A stretch of DNA of 64,000 nucleotides, taken from NCBI RefSeq assembly GCF_024763615.1, contig NC_077222.1:27156001-27220000 (forward strand), in the 5' to 3' direction. Of the stretch, positions 22,916 to 34,430 are shown in pieces; positions within the stretch are counted from its first letter, which is position 1; each line of letters opens with the position of its first letter. The translations under genes and the position numbers were made by a program. Source of the stretch: Phlebotomus papatasi (taxonomy: Eukaryota; Arthropoda; Insecta; Diptera; Psychodidae). Below the pieces are notes generated by a model, which was not told the DNA's origin, made no database searches, and was given only the letters and a program-made list of their open reading frames with translations.

Positions 22916-24079
22916 TGCCTTAAACACTCTTACGACTTAAGACGACTTAACGTAATTGTAATCAAATTAATGATCAGATTACAGATCCATCAGTATCTGA
23001 CTAATGCATCTCTCGGCACAAGCCTAAAAAAGGCCTATAGTAAGGTGCGGTAACCGGATCGTTTTCTGTAGAGTTCTACTTAAACGCTTGTTTTTAGACT
23101 GATGAAATTCTTTTTTACTTCTTCTAAATCCATAGAATTATTCACTGTTTTATTCACAAACATAATATAAAAAAAATATCAAAAATATTAAAGAAAATTT
23201 ATAAAATAATGAATATACTGAAATAAGTTAGCGTTTACTAAGTGGATCGCCTTTTCGCTAATTGGGTCAAATGGTATTTTAATTGGATCACTCAATTTAA
23301 GCATATTAAAACGAGAAAATAATTTTTTTATTACATTTTTAAAATATTTATTGGATTATTTCATTTAATATTTAATGTGAACGGCAATCTTTGGTGTAAT
23401 ATCAGTTTTGTTCACAATCATTAGGATTAGAGGAATAACTTGGCCAGTAGCAGAATAAGTTGTGGCACATTCCTTCGGTCCAAAATTTTTAAGAGCTGGC
23501 ACAACACGTGAACCTTTCCTGGCTAATACATTTCCATCTTCTGGTGTCAAGAAAAAGGCACTTTCATCGAAATTAAAAACCCGGTCTGGTGAAATGGTCA
23601 GTAGATCGTGTTCTGTGAAGTATTGACAATTCTGAAACTATTCCGTGAGATCTTCAGGCTTTCCAACAGTAAAATAGTTTTGAATTTGATGATCTCGCAG
23701 TGATTTGTTCCTTGACGATGGGATGCCAACCATCCGCATATCCCAGAATCCACATGACAAGTTCTTCTTCTTGTTCTTTCGCAAGCGTCGTTGGCCTGCC
23801 ATCAATAAAGATATTAGTTTTGCTTTTTCTCAAAGTCGAATAGTTATATTATGTTACTGTAGTGACTATATTACGGAAATAAAAATAAAAACATTATTTT
23901 AAGTGGATTATCTAGTTAGCGTAGAAGCTTAGTCATAAACGATCGACTTAGCGAAACGCCCAGATTAGCACGCTTGACATTAGTTAGTGAGAAACTGACA
24001 AGAATTTAGTTAAATCATAACTTTGATTGTAATTTCGTTAATTCGGATCTCGGCTTAAGTCGTAAGTGTACCTAAGGCA
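22916..24079 (-). mobile_element. TTA-flanked element with CENP-B/DDE_1-type transposase remains
   Basis: TTA at 22913-22915 and 24080-24082. Ends TGCCTTAAACACTCTTAC and (inverse) TGCCTTAGGTACACTTAC, both followed by GACTTAAG. At 1164 bp it is too short for a complete transposase, and the coding part is confined to 23365-23803. The same termini bound the MITEs at 4177-4308 and 6050-6294, so this looks like a deleted relative of their parent. A 3 bp duplication is unusual for the pogo group. Confidence 0.75.
23365..23803 (-). pseudogene. CENP-B/DDE_1 (pogo/jerky-like) transposase fragment
   Basis: Reading on the minus strand from 23803: GRPTTLAKEQEEELVMWILG then YADGWHP, which matches the second helix-turn-helix (CENP-B type) of pogo-like transposases, up to a stop at 23653-23655. 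A frame change leads to a second piece with PDRVFNFDESAFFLTPEDGN then VLARKGSR, the start of the DDE_1 nuclease, with the first catalytic Asp in FDES. The piece ends at 23365 before the second Asp. At least one frameshift, one internal stop (near 23640) and a large 3' deletion are present. It is clearly non-functional, but it identifies the element's family. Confidence 0.75.
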
Positions 24080-24787
24080 TTACTGTGTTTGGAATAATAC
24101 TTATATTTATCCATATTTATAATAATTAGTTCGTGATGATTTCTAGGTACTCGTTCAAATTTCTTAGAAATTCAAAGACAACATGCATGGTAAATAAAAT
24201 GTCTTTAATTTTCAAAACATATCTCCGAATTGTTTTTCTGTCAGGCAAATTCCAGCTATATGAATGCGCAGACTAAGTAATTCCTCTAACAGCTTCCTAT
24301 GGTTTTATTACATAATTTTTTTTTATAAAGCACTGCGTATGCTTTGCTATGAAAATTCGAAGTTATATTTCACTTTTTCGAGCATATTTGATATTTTGTG
24401 CAAATACACAGCTATTTTGGGTGCTTACAGCTGGAATTTGATTCTCAAAAAGGTTTCGCATAAAAGGAACAAAATGTCGTCAATTCGAAAAACTTGCACT
24501 AAATTTCGAAATTCACGCTAAATTTTTGCGCAATATTCAAAAATAGGAAACAATTGTAGGGATTGTAGGTGTTGCTCATCGATTATGTGACGAATTTCAA
24601 TATTAATATTAGATTGTTTTTGATTTACCTCACAGTAAAGTCATTCTACTCACTAAAGCAAAGGTGAGCAAGAACCGTTTTAAACCGAACAAATGTCAAA
24701 TGAATATTATACGTCATTGATCAAAATGCTACCTGGACAAACATATTTTAACGTTTATTCGGTGCTTCTTGCTCAGCCCTACAGTAA

Positions 24788-24926
24788 CCCTTTAAGGACG
24801 ATTGGGTCACCGGTGACCCAAAAATGAAATTTTTCCTACGGTCTCCTAAAGTCATGTTATGCTCTAAAAAGTCAGAAAAAGTGGTTTTTTCTGACCTCCA
24901 ATTTTTAACCCTCTTGCCCTTAAAGG
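24788..24926. mobile_element. Short derivative of TTAA family B
   Basis: Begins CCCTTTAAGGACGATTGG and ends CCCTTAAAGG, the same start and end pattern as 43412-43916 but only 139 bp. An 18 bp perfect palindrome TGGGTCACCGGTGACCCA lies at 24803-24820; the 43 kb copy has the related CACCGGTG form. The flanks no longer read TTAA. Confidence 0.55.
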
Positions 24927-25527
24927 TTTAAAGACACTTATTGACAGTTGACACTCAAAACTTTTTTGAAATTCGAAGTTTGAGCCATCTTGCGAAACAA
25001 TCTAGATGTCAAAACACTGACAGAAACACTGCCTCTGAGCATACAGATTTACTTTTAAGCCAAGCAAGACCTTAGGCAAAACTCTGCCATAAGTCAAAAT
25101 GCAAAAGATGAAACGAGAAGTAAAATGTATATTCTTTGGCTTTGGAAACGGTCTTCGAATGTCTTTCGTTTTGAGGAAACTTCAGCTCTTAACATTCGGA
25201 CTCTTTCATTCTTGTAATTCTATTAATCCTTTTCCGAAAATATAAAAGTTTTTTCCCACCAAAATATTATTATTTTTTGGTTATTATTCGTGTTATGTAG
25301 AATAATAAAATTTGCTAACGCGGATAAAGTTCTAAAAACTCTGTATTCTATTTTCTCGATGGCATTTGATAATAAAAATAACTCAATAAATTGATGTAAA
25401 TTTCCGAAGACATTTACTACCAGAGAAAATTTCGTATCTTTTAATTTTCTTGTAAGATTGACGAGTCAACGGAAATAAATCATGTGAGTTTTATATCAAA
25501 TCAGAATCACATTTTTTTTTACAAAAG

Positions 25528-25725
25528 GGGAAAGCGTGCTACCTTTGGACGATTCAAGTTTCGAACAATTCATATTTTTCAATGTGTTTTAAATGAATTT
25601 GACCCATTATAATATTATATTTAAATAGCTTGTTTAATGCCTCAAATTTCCAGAAAAAAGCTATGACTGAAATCCAGAATGAGTTTTCCGTAGCTTAAAT
25701 CGTCCGAAGGTAACGTCCTTTTCCC
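25528..25725. mobile_element. MITE with GGGGAAAG ends
   Basis: Inverted ends of about 32 bp: GGGGAAAGCGTGCTACC with TTTGGACGATTCAAG against the inverse GGGAAAAGGACGTTACC with TTCGGACGATTTAAG. TA follows the right end only. The GGGGAAA terminus resembles the pogo-like ends elsewhere in the window. Confidence 0.55.
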
Positions 25726-27158
25726 TATTCTTAAAAAAAAGTATATTTTTATGTGTGAAATTGTAATACCATTGCTCTGCGGAAGAATAACTAAGCGTAT
25801 ACATTAACAAATGTGTAATTCTTATCACTGTGACGTGCAACAAGTTGCTCTTTAGTGGTGCAAAAAATAACCTATACTGTGTTAGCGTAGGTGGGAGGAA
25901 AAATTCAGAAATGATAGAGCGGTTCTCCTATTCTCCTCCTTAGGAAAATGGTGAGATTGCGCAATGGAATAAGTCCCCCTCTTTCTCAATTTCCCGCGCT
26001 TGTGGGTGAAGAAGAAAATTCAAAAATTCAAATTAACATCTCAGTTTTGCTCCAACTCCGCTCATATGTGGTTTAACATTGGCAAATGACAGACTTTGTG
26101 GCATCTTTTCGACCAGTTTCAATCGCGATTTCTTGGTGAAAACATCACAAGTGGAAGAAAAAATGCTAAGAGATTGAAATTGATCGTCAAATATGCTCGA
26201 GTAACAATCCTAATAGTGCGAAACGTCTTCTCAGAGTCGTGATATTTCATTTAAACAAGTCACAAGAGACGAACTTGGAATATATTTAACAATTTTCCGT
26301 ATTTGAGTCTCAAGAGAGAAGAGGTCTCAAGTTTATCCTCAGTGAAGTGGGTTGTTATTGCTGTAACTTTGTATAAGAAAATGTGAGATTAATACTTCAA
26401 AGTTAAAGGTTCTTTCATCAACAAGTTAGCCAGAGAAAACTTTTTCTATATCACCGTAAAAGCGAGGTGTGATTATATTGATAAGATGGTATATTTTTTT
26501 GTGTTAGCAAACCCATTCTTTTTTCACTAATTATCCACATAAAACTTGAGGTTCCTTTATGAGAACTTTTCACCCTAATTAATTAGAAGATTGATTGGCA
26601 TTGGGTTGAGGAAGATTTTTTACGCTCAATTTCCTTCAGCAACTTTTGAAATGTTATACGCAAAAAAATGAATTGAAAGTGTTTATTAAGAAAATTATAA
26701 ATATATATGGGTTAATTTGAAGGTTTCGTCATTAAAAAGTTAGACATGAATCTTCCGTATAGAAGAAAATGCCAAGTTCTTAAATTTGTCGAAAAAGGGA
26801 CTTTAGGATTCCCTTTCATCACAGGAGAAAATTCAGAACAATATCTCGTAATATAATTAGTAAAATTGTCTCAAAGTTTGTCAATGTGCTTTTCGCAATG
26901 TTCTAGTTCAGAATATATGAATGACTAAAAACGTTCTTAATTATCGGTATTTTCGTGCTTAACAACTAAAGCATTATCCTTTCTTTCTTCACCCCAAATT
27001 ACTTCTGGTATTTTTTGAAGAATTCTTTTTTTCTATAACTCAATACTGAGAGTTCAAAGATTCAGCACTGGTGGCGCAAAAATGGTTTAAGATTTTAAAT
27101 TATTTTTTCTCAAAATCCATATTGTGCAGTGCAGCCTAAATGTTTCAGTGATATAGTC
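25726..27158. other. No gene recognised
   Basis: AT-rich sequence with no trusted frame, repeat or splice pair. Confidence 0.4.
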
Positions 27159-27160
27159 TA

Positions 27161-27405
27161 CTCTGAAAAAAAAAAGTTTTGCCAAATTAACAAGACAAGT
27201 TTGTGAAAAGGATGTTCTTCCATAAAGAATAGGAAAGAGTTTTGTCAAATCGGCGGCCACCTGGATCTTGTTAAAAGTTTGTCAAAAGGGTGTTTTCCTA
27301 TATAAAATGCGAGAAAAAGTTTTGTCAAATTGGTTAATAACATCCTTTTGACAAAATTTGTACGAAATCCATTTGTTCATTTAACAAAACTTTTTTTTTT
27401 TAGAG
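27161..27405. mobile_element. TA-flanked MITE, 245 bp, with internal repeats
   Basis: TA at 27159-27160 and 27406-27407; ends CTCTGAAAAAAAAAAG and its inverse. Inside, AGTTTTG(C/T)CAAATT followed by a TTGT(C/G)AAAAGG phrase recurs about three times, the last reversed, giving a partly palindromic body. Confidence 0.75.
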
Positions 27406-28071
27406 TAGGCTGAGATATTGCCAAAAAAGTCTTACACGTTACCTTAGAGTTTAACAGAAAGATATTACATTTTAAAGTTTTCGATGTTCGAAATATGATA
27501 TTTTCGATTCTTTTCAATTGAATTTTATGATTAATAACACAAATGAACGATTTTGCAAAATATATTTAGAGTTTCTAGAACTCTTGATTTAATAATAAAA
27601 ATCATCTTTTAAAAGACATAACCTCAAATATTTCGACTTTTGTTTGATTATGATGTTTAAATTTGGATTTATAAGAAGTAGCGGTCAAAGGTGACCGCTG
27701 TATCAAGGCCTCTCTCTTAGGCCCATCATGCATTCTCTAAAAATTTACCCTATCAAGAGTAGAGTGTGTCTAGTTAGCCGGTTTTCCGGATAAACTCCAT
27801 CAAACATGTTTGATATTTACGTCGGTCTAGGACGCGAGAGTATCTCTGAAGAATGTAACCATTTTTCAAACTTTGAATGCATATTTATCATAATAGAACA
27901 TGTTAATTTGATCCATCCTTTGCAAAATGATCAGATTTGGATCAATTTGATCCTTTTATTTTTAACAGTGTCATTTTCTGCTGTAACTGTCACGTAACCT
28001 AAGTGCTCACAGTTGGTGCTTCCCTAAGAGAAAGTACATGCGGAGATCCGTTTCTAAAAGCAAAGAAAAAA

Positions 28072-29045
28072 CATTTTTACTTCTCGTTTAATCTGTGGTG
28101 TGACTGAAGTATTGCTTGTTCGAAATACGAAGTGTATCGAGTGTCAACATGTGTTAGTTTTTACTTTAATTTGTGGAAAAATTAAGTTCCCTACAATTAT
28201 CCTAATATTCAGCAACTCTTTTCACAGTTCATAAGTGTATTCTTCTATAAATTTTCCTAATTTTGTGCGAAAATAAATTTGAAAATTCGAAATTGGGTTT
28301 GAATTTCTCGAACATGGACGAGAAATTTTTACCATTCACAAGTGAAGTTTTAGAAATTCGAAGATCGATTTGAAAAATCAAAAAAAAAAAAAAAAGATTT
28401 TGCTTCTTTTTAATTCCTAAAAATAGCTGAAGTATTTCCTATTCAAATTTCGAAGTACAGTAGACTCTCGCTAATTCGGTTCTTTTAAGATCGGGCTACT
28501 TTTTATTTCGGGCAGCAGTTGAATTTGAAAAAAGTTTGGTGACATTTTTCAAGTCCGATTACGATTATCAAATGAAGCAAACATGCTCAAATTTGCCGTG
28601 GTTTGTCTTAGTTCTGATATGTTTTTGCATTATTAAGGGGTTTTCATGAAATTTACCATAAATATGAGAATTTTAACTCAATATGTGTATGCAAATAAAT
28701 AAAAAATCGTTGCATTTCAAAAAATTTGTCGCCCGAATTTCTTTCTAATTCGGGTGACATTTTGGTCCCAAATGCTCGAATTTGAGAGTCTACTGTACTT
28801 CAGTATCAAAATGTGTCAGTCTTCACTTTTTTGTGAGAAGAAAGATAAGGCAACGATTCTTACTGTTCCTTTTCCTTTACTAAAGCACTTCTTACTTACT
28901 GAGTAACCCTTTTGGCAACCTTTTGTGTGATATCTTATAAATTTTTCCCATCCTTTACGAAAATTTTAGTTTAAAAATTCGAAATTGAGTTTAAATTTTC
29001 GAACATGCAAATAGAGACTTCAATTAACCAAATCAAATTTCACTT
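28072..29045 (+). repeat. Diverged direct duplication, second copy interrupted
   Basis: 28072-28380 aligns with 28400-29045 once the insertion at 28458-28795 is removed. Both run from GACTGAAGTATT-like through ATCAAAATGTGTCAG-like, TATAAATTTT(C)CC and AAAATTCGAAATTG(A/G)GTT to TTCGAACATG. Identity is about 60-70 percent by eye, so the duplication is old. No coding sense was found. Confidence 0.55.
28458..28795. mobile_element. pogo/Tigger-like MITE, 338 bp
   Basis: TA at 28456-28457 and 28796-28797. Ends CAGTAGACTCTCGCTAATTC and the inverse of CAGTAGACTCTCAAATTCG. CAGT(A/C)GA-type ends with a TA target are typical of pogo/Tigger elements. A second inner inverted pair around ATTCGGG is visible. 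Non-coding. Confidence 0.85.
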
Positions 29046-29258
29046 GTAAGTACACTCATATTGAATCGCACTTAAATTAGAATTTTGAGATTTTCTTCAC
29101 TTTAAAAAAAATTAAAAATAAGATCACAAGGAAGTACTCTTAAATATATAGATTGTAGATTGTATTTCTTCGTGATCTTTTTATATTAACCCATCTGCAA
29201 CGGATGAGAAAATTTTAAAATTCCAATTCAGGGAGGATTCCCAATCCATTGCATCCTA

Positions 29259-29510
29259 CACTGAGAGAAATCCGAAAAAGTTAAAATAACATTCCGGAAA
29301 TGTTAATTTTACCCTGCAGTGTTGATCCAAAATCGGTGTAAATATTACCCTTTTTTAGTGTATTGGGGGTTAAAGTTACCCTTTTTCATGTCAATTTTAT
29401 CCTTAAAAAGGTGTAAATTTAACATTAAAAAATGTTGATATATTTTTACACCTAAAAAGTGTTAAAGTTATGAGGAAAAAATGTTAATCGCACCCTCTTT
29501 TTTCTCAGTG
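29259..29510 (+). mobile_element. 252 bp TA-flanked MITE, copy 1
   Basis: TA at 29257-29258 and 29511-29512; ends CACTGAGAGAAA and CACTGAGAAAAA (inverse). The body is built of GTTAAAATTAAC-like and GGTGTAAATTT-like phrases in both orientations. It matches 61198-61449 along its whole length in reverse orientation. Confidence 0.9.
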
Positions 29511-30262
29511 TAGCCTCTTTATAAACTTAGTCTTTAACGTTTATTTTTTTTTAATTCGCCCTTACCTACACAAACTAAAATATGCAAATAAAGTACAAGT
29601 CTGATAGGTTTGTGCGAAAATATCGTAATGTATAGCATAGAATCACACCCCTAATTTCGGCATAATTTTAGAAGACATTGTAGCCATTGGAAGAATTATA
29701 CGGAATAGCAACTTGTATAAAATGTTTGAAGGTATTTTTAATTGATTTTTCTAAAACAGAATACACTGAATGTGCACGTCATTGGTTATTCACGCACAGC
29801 TCGAACTCTTAAAATTCTGTATTTATGGCGTTGTTTCTCTTTATCACTTTGATGCCTGTTACTGTGATACCCACTAAAAATAGAGGATAATATCAACTTT
29901 CTTTTGTGAAAGATCACGCTTTTTGTAATGACCCATAGTAGAGATATCAAAAAGAAAATCAAGAAGTATTTCTTAGCATGAAGTCTTAAATTTTACATTT
30001 CTACTCGACGTAGAAAATGATTGTTGCAACTATTGTTGACTAAAAAATTCATCGCGGCTTTAAGGATTGTTAATAAAATTTTCTTAACACAGTGAAGAGT
30101 GATAAAAGAAGTAAATGAATTTGAGGAAAATTGATTTCATTTCGATTTTTGGATCCACTTTACTAACTCCTTAGAAAGATGCTATATGGTGAAATACCAA
30201 TAAAAAATGAACATTTATTCATTACATTTTTTGGTGGATTTTGTATATGGGGAGAAGACTGG

Positions 30263-30349
30263 GAAAAATAGTCGGGACAGAAACCAACACAAAGAAAAGT
30301 CGATAATGCAGAAGCATTTGAGAACAGTAAAGTGCTAAAAAAAATTTCA
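30263..30349 (-). repeat. Single arm of the inverted-repeat element of 52 kb
   Basis: Matches the left arm of 52087-52280 over about 85 bp, including AACCAACACAAAGAAAAGTC and GAGAACAGTAAAGTGCTAAA. No second arm is found nearby. Confidence 0.6.
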
Positions 30350-31750
30350 GAAGAAAGATTGCAGGAATTGTATACTAATTATTCTATACTTATCTTTTCT
30401 CTAGTATTTTTCCGAGTTACACTTTTTGGCAGTTCTTTTAAAAATACGGTTTACGAAGATTTATTTAATTATGTGACGTGCACTTATAATTGTACTAAGT
30501 CCATTTTTCGCCTAGTGCAACTGGTCGACAAAGGAGATTTGTTACAATGAACGTATTTGATTTTTTTCGGTTTGGTTCTTTCACATTTGCTATTTTGAGG
30601 ATAAATCTGGATACCCACTTGCGTATTTTCCCATACAAGTTCGTGTTGAGGATTTTCATATGAGCTCTCTCTATATATGATGGAAATTCAGAAAAAGAGG
30701 GGATTACAGTAGAATTTTCACGATAGGCTTTTAACTTCTTCATTGTAATCGTGTTTAGGGCTTTTCACACAAGTGTGAAGTGGATAAAAGACATCGCAAA
30801 GTGCCACAAATTGCGATTTTACGAAGTTGAGCCCTACAAGCATTTTTCCACACATTTTCATTCCATGCAAGGGCTCTTATTATTTTTTATTTTTGCTGGA
30901 ATCTTAGGAATCCCTTTGAGCTATTGTGACCACTCTACGGGGTTCACCTAGAAATAGCATTCCTTCATCGTGTTCTCTGTGAAAGTGAAAGTTAGAGAAG
31001 TTGGATATACAAATTGACTTAATTAAATAGAAGATAGTTGCTTAGAAATTCCTGCAGCAATTTAAGCCTTAAGCGTTTTATTGTCTGTCTTATCAGTTTA
31101 AAACTTTAAATACCACGTTTTACTTACCAGAAAACCTCTAGAGATGTCAGAAGTTCTTAAATAAATTGGAATTTCTTCAAATCCCGCATAGAACAAGTAT
31201 GTGGAAGTTTCTAAATATGTTGCTTAGTATTCAAATGGTCTTACACATCATTAATTGCCCAATAAATTAGGGAGAAATTTATGTACTAGATTGGCAGTAG
31301 AACTTTTATCAAACATTTACACAGAAAGTTTGCTAAACTTACGAGTATTTCTTAAATAAACCTCATGTCTAATTTCGATTAGGAGTACGTAAATTGAATT
31401 TATATTTAGGTTTTTATCAGTTGAGACAATAGACTTTTTATAATATTTTAATTATCATTACAATTAATTGCAATTGCAATCACAAAATCAGTGAAACATC
31501 AAAACTATGATGAATTTTAAAGCTCAGGTTTAAGCCTATTTATGACCAATTCATGTCATGCCCTATGAACTGAAATATCTATTCATTCCAGATTTTTTTG
31601 AAAAAGAAATACAATTCAGTTTTAATAAATTTAAAAAAATATATTTTTTTTTATTATTTTATCGATTTTGAATAGAATTCATAATCAAATTTACTATATT
31701 CGAAGTCATTTATAATTTTCTATGTAGCAGCAAGTAGAACTTTTCAATGC
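30350..31750. other. No gene recognised
   Basis: AT-rich sequence. Short frames around 30332-30951 show no recognisable domain. Confidence 0.4.
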
Positions 31751-31952
31751 GCTGGGGCTACATTGATATATAAAATATTTTTTCGCAATTTTTTAAAAGA
31801 AATTGAGCTTTAACGTAATGCAATTTATTTCTACAAAAGCACTGTGGAACTAAATTAAAATTATGATAAGGCCCATCTTCTCTTAGAAAAAAAAAAGATT
31901 AAAAAAAATCGTATAGCAATGTAGCTGCAGTATAATGTAGCCCTACTTCTCC
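31751..31952. mobile_element. GGGGC-family MITE, diverged copy
   Basis: Inner sequence GTGGAACTAAATT...ATTATGATAAGGCCCA matches 53868-53910. Ends GGGGCTACATTGATATA and (inverse) GGGCTACATT. It is the westernmost and most diverged member of the family clustered at 40-55 kb. Confidence 0.5.
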
Positions 31953-33120
31953 TGTTTAAAAATGTTACTAAATGCGTTCAAAGGGCTAATGAGTAAACGG
32001 GTTTTTTGGCTTAAGTCCAAGGTAAAATAATCGATATGATGCAAAGAAGTCTTTTATTAGATTTAAGTTTAAATTGATGTTATTGGAAAGTTGTCAAAAT
32101 ACTTATGCAATTCTAGTGAATTTTCAACATCTGAAACAAAAACATGTTTCTTGGAGGCAACTTTTATTATTTCATTGTTATTTGCCTTTATACGGGCTTC
32201 AGATTCAGATAAAAAAGTTTAGTCATTACGGCTTAATTTCTTAAATTTCTTACTTACTAATAAAAAGTTTTGGCAGAAATTTAACTCAGAGTTGGATATT
32301 AAGGAAAAATGATGCATTTTTTGAAAACCACTAAAAATTGCTTTTAGAATTTTGAAACCTTCGTGAATAGGGCTAAATCTCTAGTTTGAAAAGCATATTA
32401 GGCGATCTTCAACCTAGAAGCTTAGTTCAGTTCCCGAAGGTCTGGAAATTATAAATAACAATAAATTGTAGAAACTAAGACTAATAAGTCCTAGGTCTGA
32501 AACCCGTATTACGTTTAACTCGACAGCAACAGAGATAGTTGACAGAGAGTGTATACATTTACTATTCTAAATTTTCTGAATTAAATGCAGGTTTTTTTTA
32601 TTTTTTTTTATTGCTTATTCGATTATTGAAACAATTTTTTTTGTCATTTTTCTGGAGATATCAGTTGTAAGGATATCTAGAAGGGCATTTCGTCCATGTT
32701 TAAAAGCGTCCTTGATTTAGTTTTCATGACGACTTTTAAGATTTTCAAAGTCAAGAGTAAACAGTTTTACTGTACTTGTTTATTAACCGAATGCGATCAT
32801 GTTTGGGCTCGTTACAAAGGTCTTGGAATCCCGCATATATTTTCTGAATAACATTATTTACTAATTACTATGATTCTTTGAAAAATTTCGTTAAGTTCCA
32901 ATCAGCTCGACCATTCTGGAAAGTTAGAATGTTTCGTCCCTCCTTTCATTGCCAAAAAGATGTAACGTAAGCAAGTCCTTGATAACATAACTGATCCTCC
33001 TGAAGGGAGCTAGGAGTCAAATTAAAATGGCTCTAGCTCCGGTACTAATTGGCAGAATTTAATTCTGTTGTTTTGAAAAGCTTTCGTTAAACGTCACAAC
33101 CAGTTTCATACGACCACTGT
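31953..33120. other. No gene recognised
   Basis: AT-rich stretch without a trusted frame or repeat. Confidence 0.4.
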
Positions 33121-33122
33121 TA

Positions 33123-33403
33123 AGGGCAGGGCATTCAATGAGTCAAGTGGTAGAGCACTCGCTCTATGATGCAAGTGTCCCGGGTTCGAATCCCCTTTAG
33201 GTCACCAGGAATTTTTCTGGCGTTAAAGGTGTTCGGATTGCATCCAGTGAGCTTCACTGCACTTGATTCCACGGGCATGGGACTGACAACCCTATCCCTG
33301 TATAAGAAAAAATAATAATGGATGTCCTGAACTCCCCTTGTGGGAAGGCCTAGTTCCTCTATGGAACGTTGTGCTACTACTATTATTATTATTATCATTA
33401 TTA
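33123..33403 (+). mobile_element. tRNA-derived SINE with (ATT)n tail
   Basis: The head resembles a tRNA gene: an A-box-like GAGTCAAGTGG at 33140-33150 and a perfect B box, GGTTCGAATCC, at 33183-33193, spaced as in a pol III internal promoter. About 180 bp of unrelated body follow, then TATGGAACGTTGTGCTACTA and an (ATT)n tail (33378-33403). It has no coding role; the open antisense frame is incidental. The (ATT)n tail resembles the tail of the non-LTR fragment at 5398, but the preceding 3' sequences differ, so that element need not be its partner. Confidence 0.85.
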
Positions 33404-33409
33404 CCTTTT

Positions 33410-33540
33410 TTTGAGTCAAGAAACACGGTATAGACCTTTTTAAAAACTTCTCTATTTCCTCCTGCTACGACGTTTCGGAGATTGGTTGTCTCCTTCCTCA
33501 GGTATGGGTAGGTATGGGGAAGCTCTTATCAGGTTTCTGG
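33410..33540 (-). mobile_element. Possible Penelope-like terminal fragment
   Basis: Contains a hammerhead-like motif (33464-33506, minus) placed about 55 bp from a terminus-like CCGTGTTTCTTGAC, echoing the spacing in the 11 kb and 53 kb insertions. No inverted partner arm or target duplication was found, so the limits are approximate. Confidence 0.35.
33464..33506 (-). ncRNA. Hammerhead-ribozyme-like motif, third locus
   Basis: On the minus strand: CTGAGGA (33495-33501), an extra A, helix II GGAGA/TCTCC (33489-33493 and 33477-33481, five perfect pairs), GAAA, self-complementary ACGT, then C as the cleavage base, followed by GTA pairing with TAC before the core. This is the best-formed helix II of the three loci, and GAAACGTC is closest to the classical GAAAC...GUC core. 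Confidence 0.5.
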
Positions 33541-33729
33541 GGAATTACTTGAACAATTACATACACTTGGACTTCATAAAACACTTTCTGGGACGATGTC
33601 ACCATTTGGGCGGTTTGACACAGAATTATTTCCGTTAAGGGAACTAGAATAAAAAAAATGGATTTCCTAAAATTTTATGTCAAATACTTCGAAATCCCCA
33701 TTTTCAATTTCTTTAAAATTTTACTTATA

Positions 33730-34430
33730 TTATGGTTAAGGTCGAAACCTTTCCAAGCATGTGTAATACTTTGCCCTAACCCAGGTTCATTGGAATAATA
33801 AACAAAAATAACTTGACTGGACTATATTTTAGTTGTTTATTAGCCTATTTCGGTGAAATTTTATTATATTGTATCTGAGATTGAGGCCTTTCCAAAAATG
33901 AGACGCTCAGAGCAAACGTGGTCTCCTTCGTATGCATTTCCCTATTAAAACGGTCCACTTTTGCTCTGAGCGTCTCAAATATGGATTGCATCCATACTCA
34001 CTCCACCTCAATATACTTCGACCCTTACTATGCGAGAATTGACCGGACTCTATCTCTAATGTTTATTTATCGATTTCAATAAACTCTCTTTTTCTGTAGT
34101 TGGCCTTCTGTACTTGAACTATTTGAAATAGACAATGATAAGTGATAAGCCCAGATAAGCTTATGGTAGCTGAGATTTTTTACTGACAAATCGGGGTGTT
34201 TGCAACTTGGAATGAGTGAAAATTCAATCGTTTTTGTTTTTGAGTAAAAAATCGCGTTAAACCAATTTTATCCATTTCGGCCGCTGAAAATAGTTTGCTC
34301 GACGCGACCCCCAAAGTTTAGCTTATAGAATCGAATTCGCACTCATTGCGAGTTGCAAGCTCCTCGAGTTGAAACATTCCTAGTTTTCTGTAAAAAAATC
34401 CAGGCTATCATAAGCTTATCTGGGTTTTTT
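33730..34430 (+). repeat. Dispersed repeat R2, copy 2, with inverted end
   Basis: Aligns with 4050-4640 in two blocks. The phrase GCCCAGATAAGCTTATGGTA at 34149-34168 returns inverted at about 34402-34427, so the right part is a loose hairpin. A 77 bp hairpin element (33900-33976) splits this copy. A further degraded relative is seen around 41860-41940. Confidence 0.55.
33900..33976. mobile_element. 77 bp hairpin element, copy 1
   Basis: GAGACGCTCAGAGCAAA at one end and its exact inverse at the other, with TATGCATTTCCCTATTAAAA between. A second copy lies at 58025-58093. Confidence 0.65.

Noticed and set aside
33130..33200. Functional tRNA gene
   Set aside because: The A and B boxes are present, but the acceptor and anticodon stems do not close and the unit continues into a SINE body and tail.
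33135..33419. 94-residue minus frame
   Set aside because: It is antisense to the SINE; the Ile run is the (ATT)n tail read backwards.
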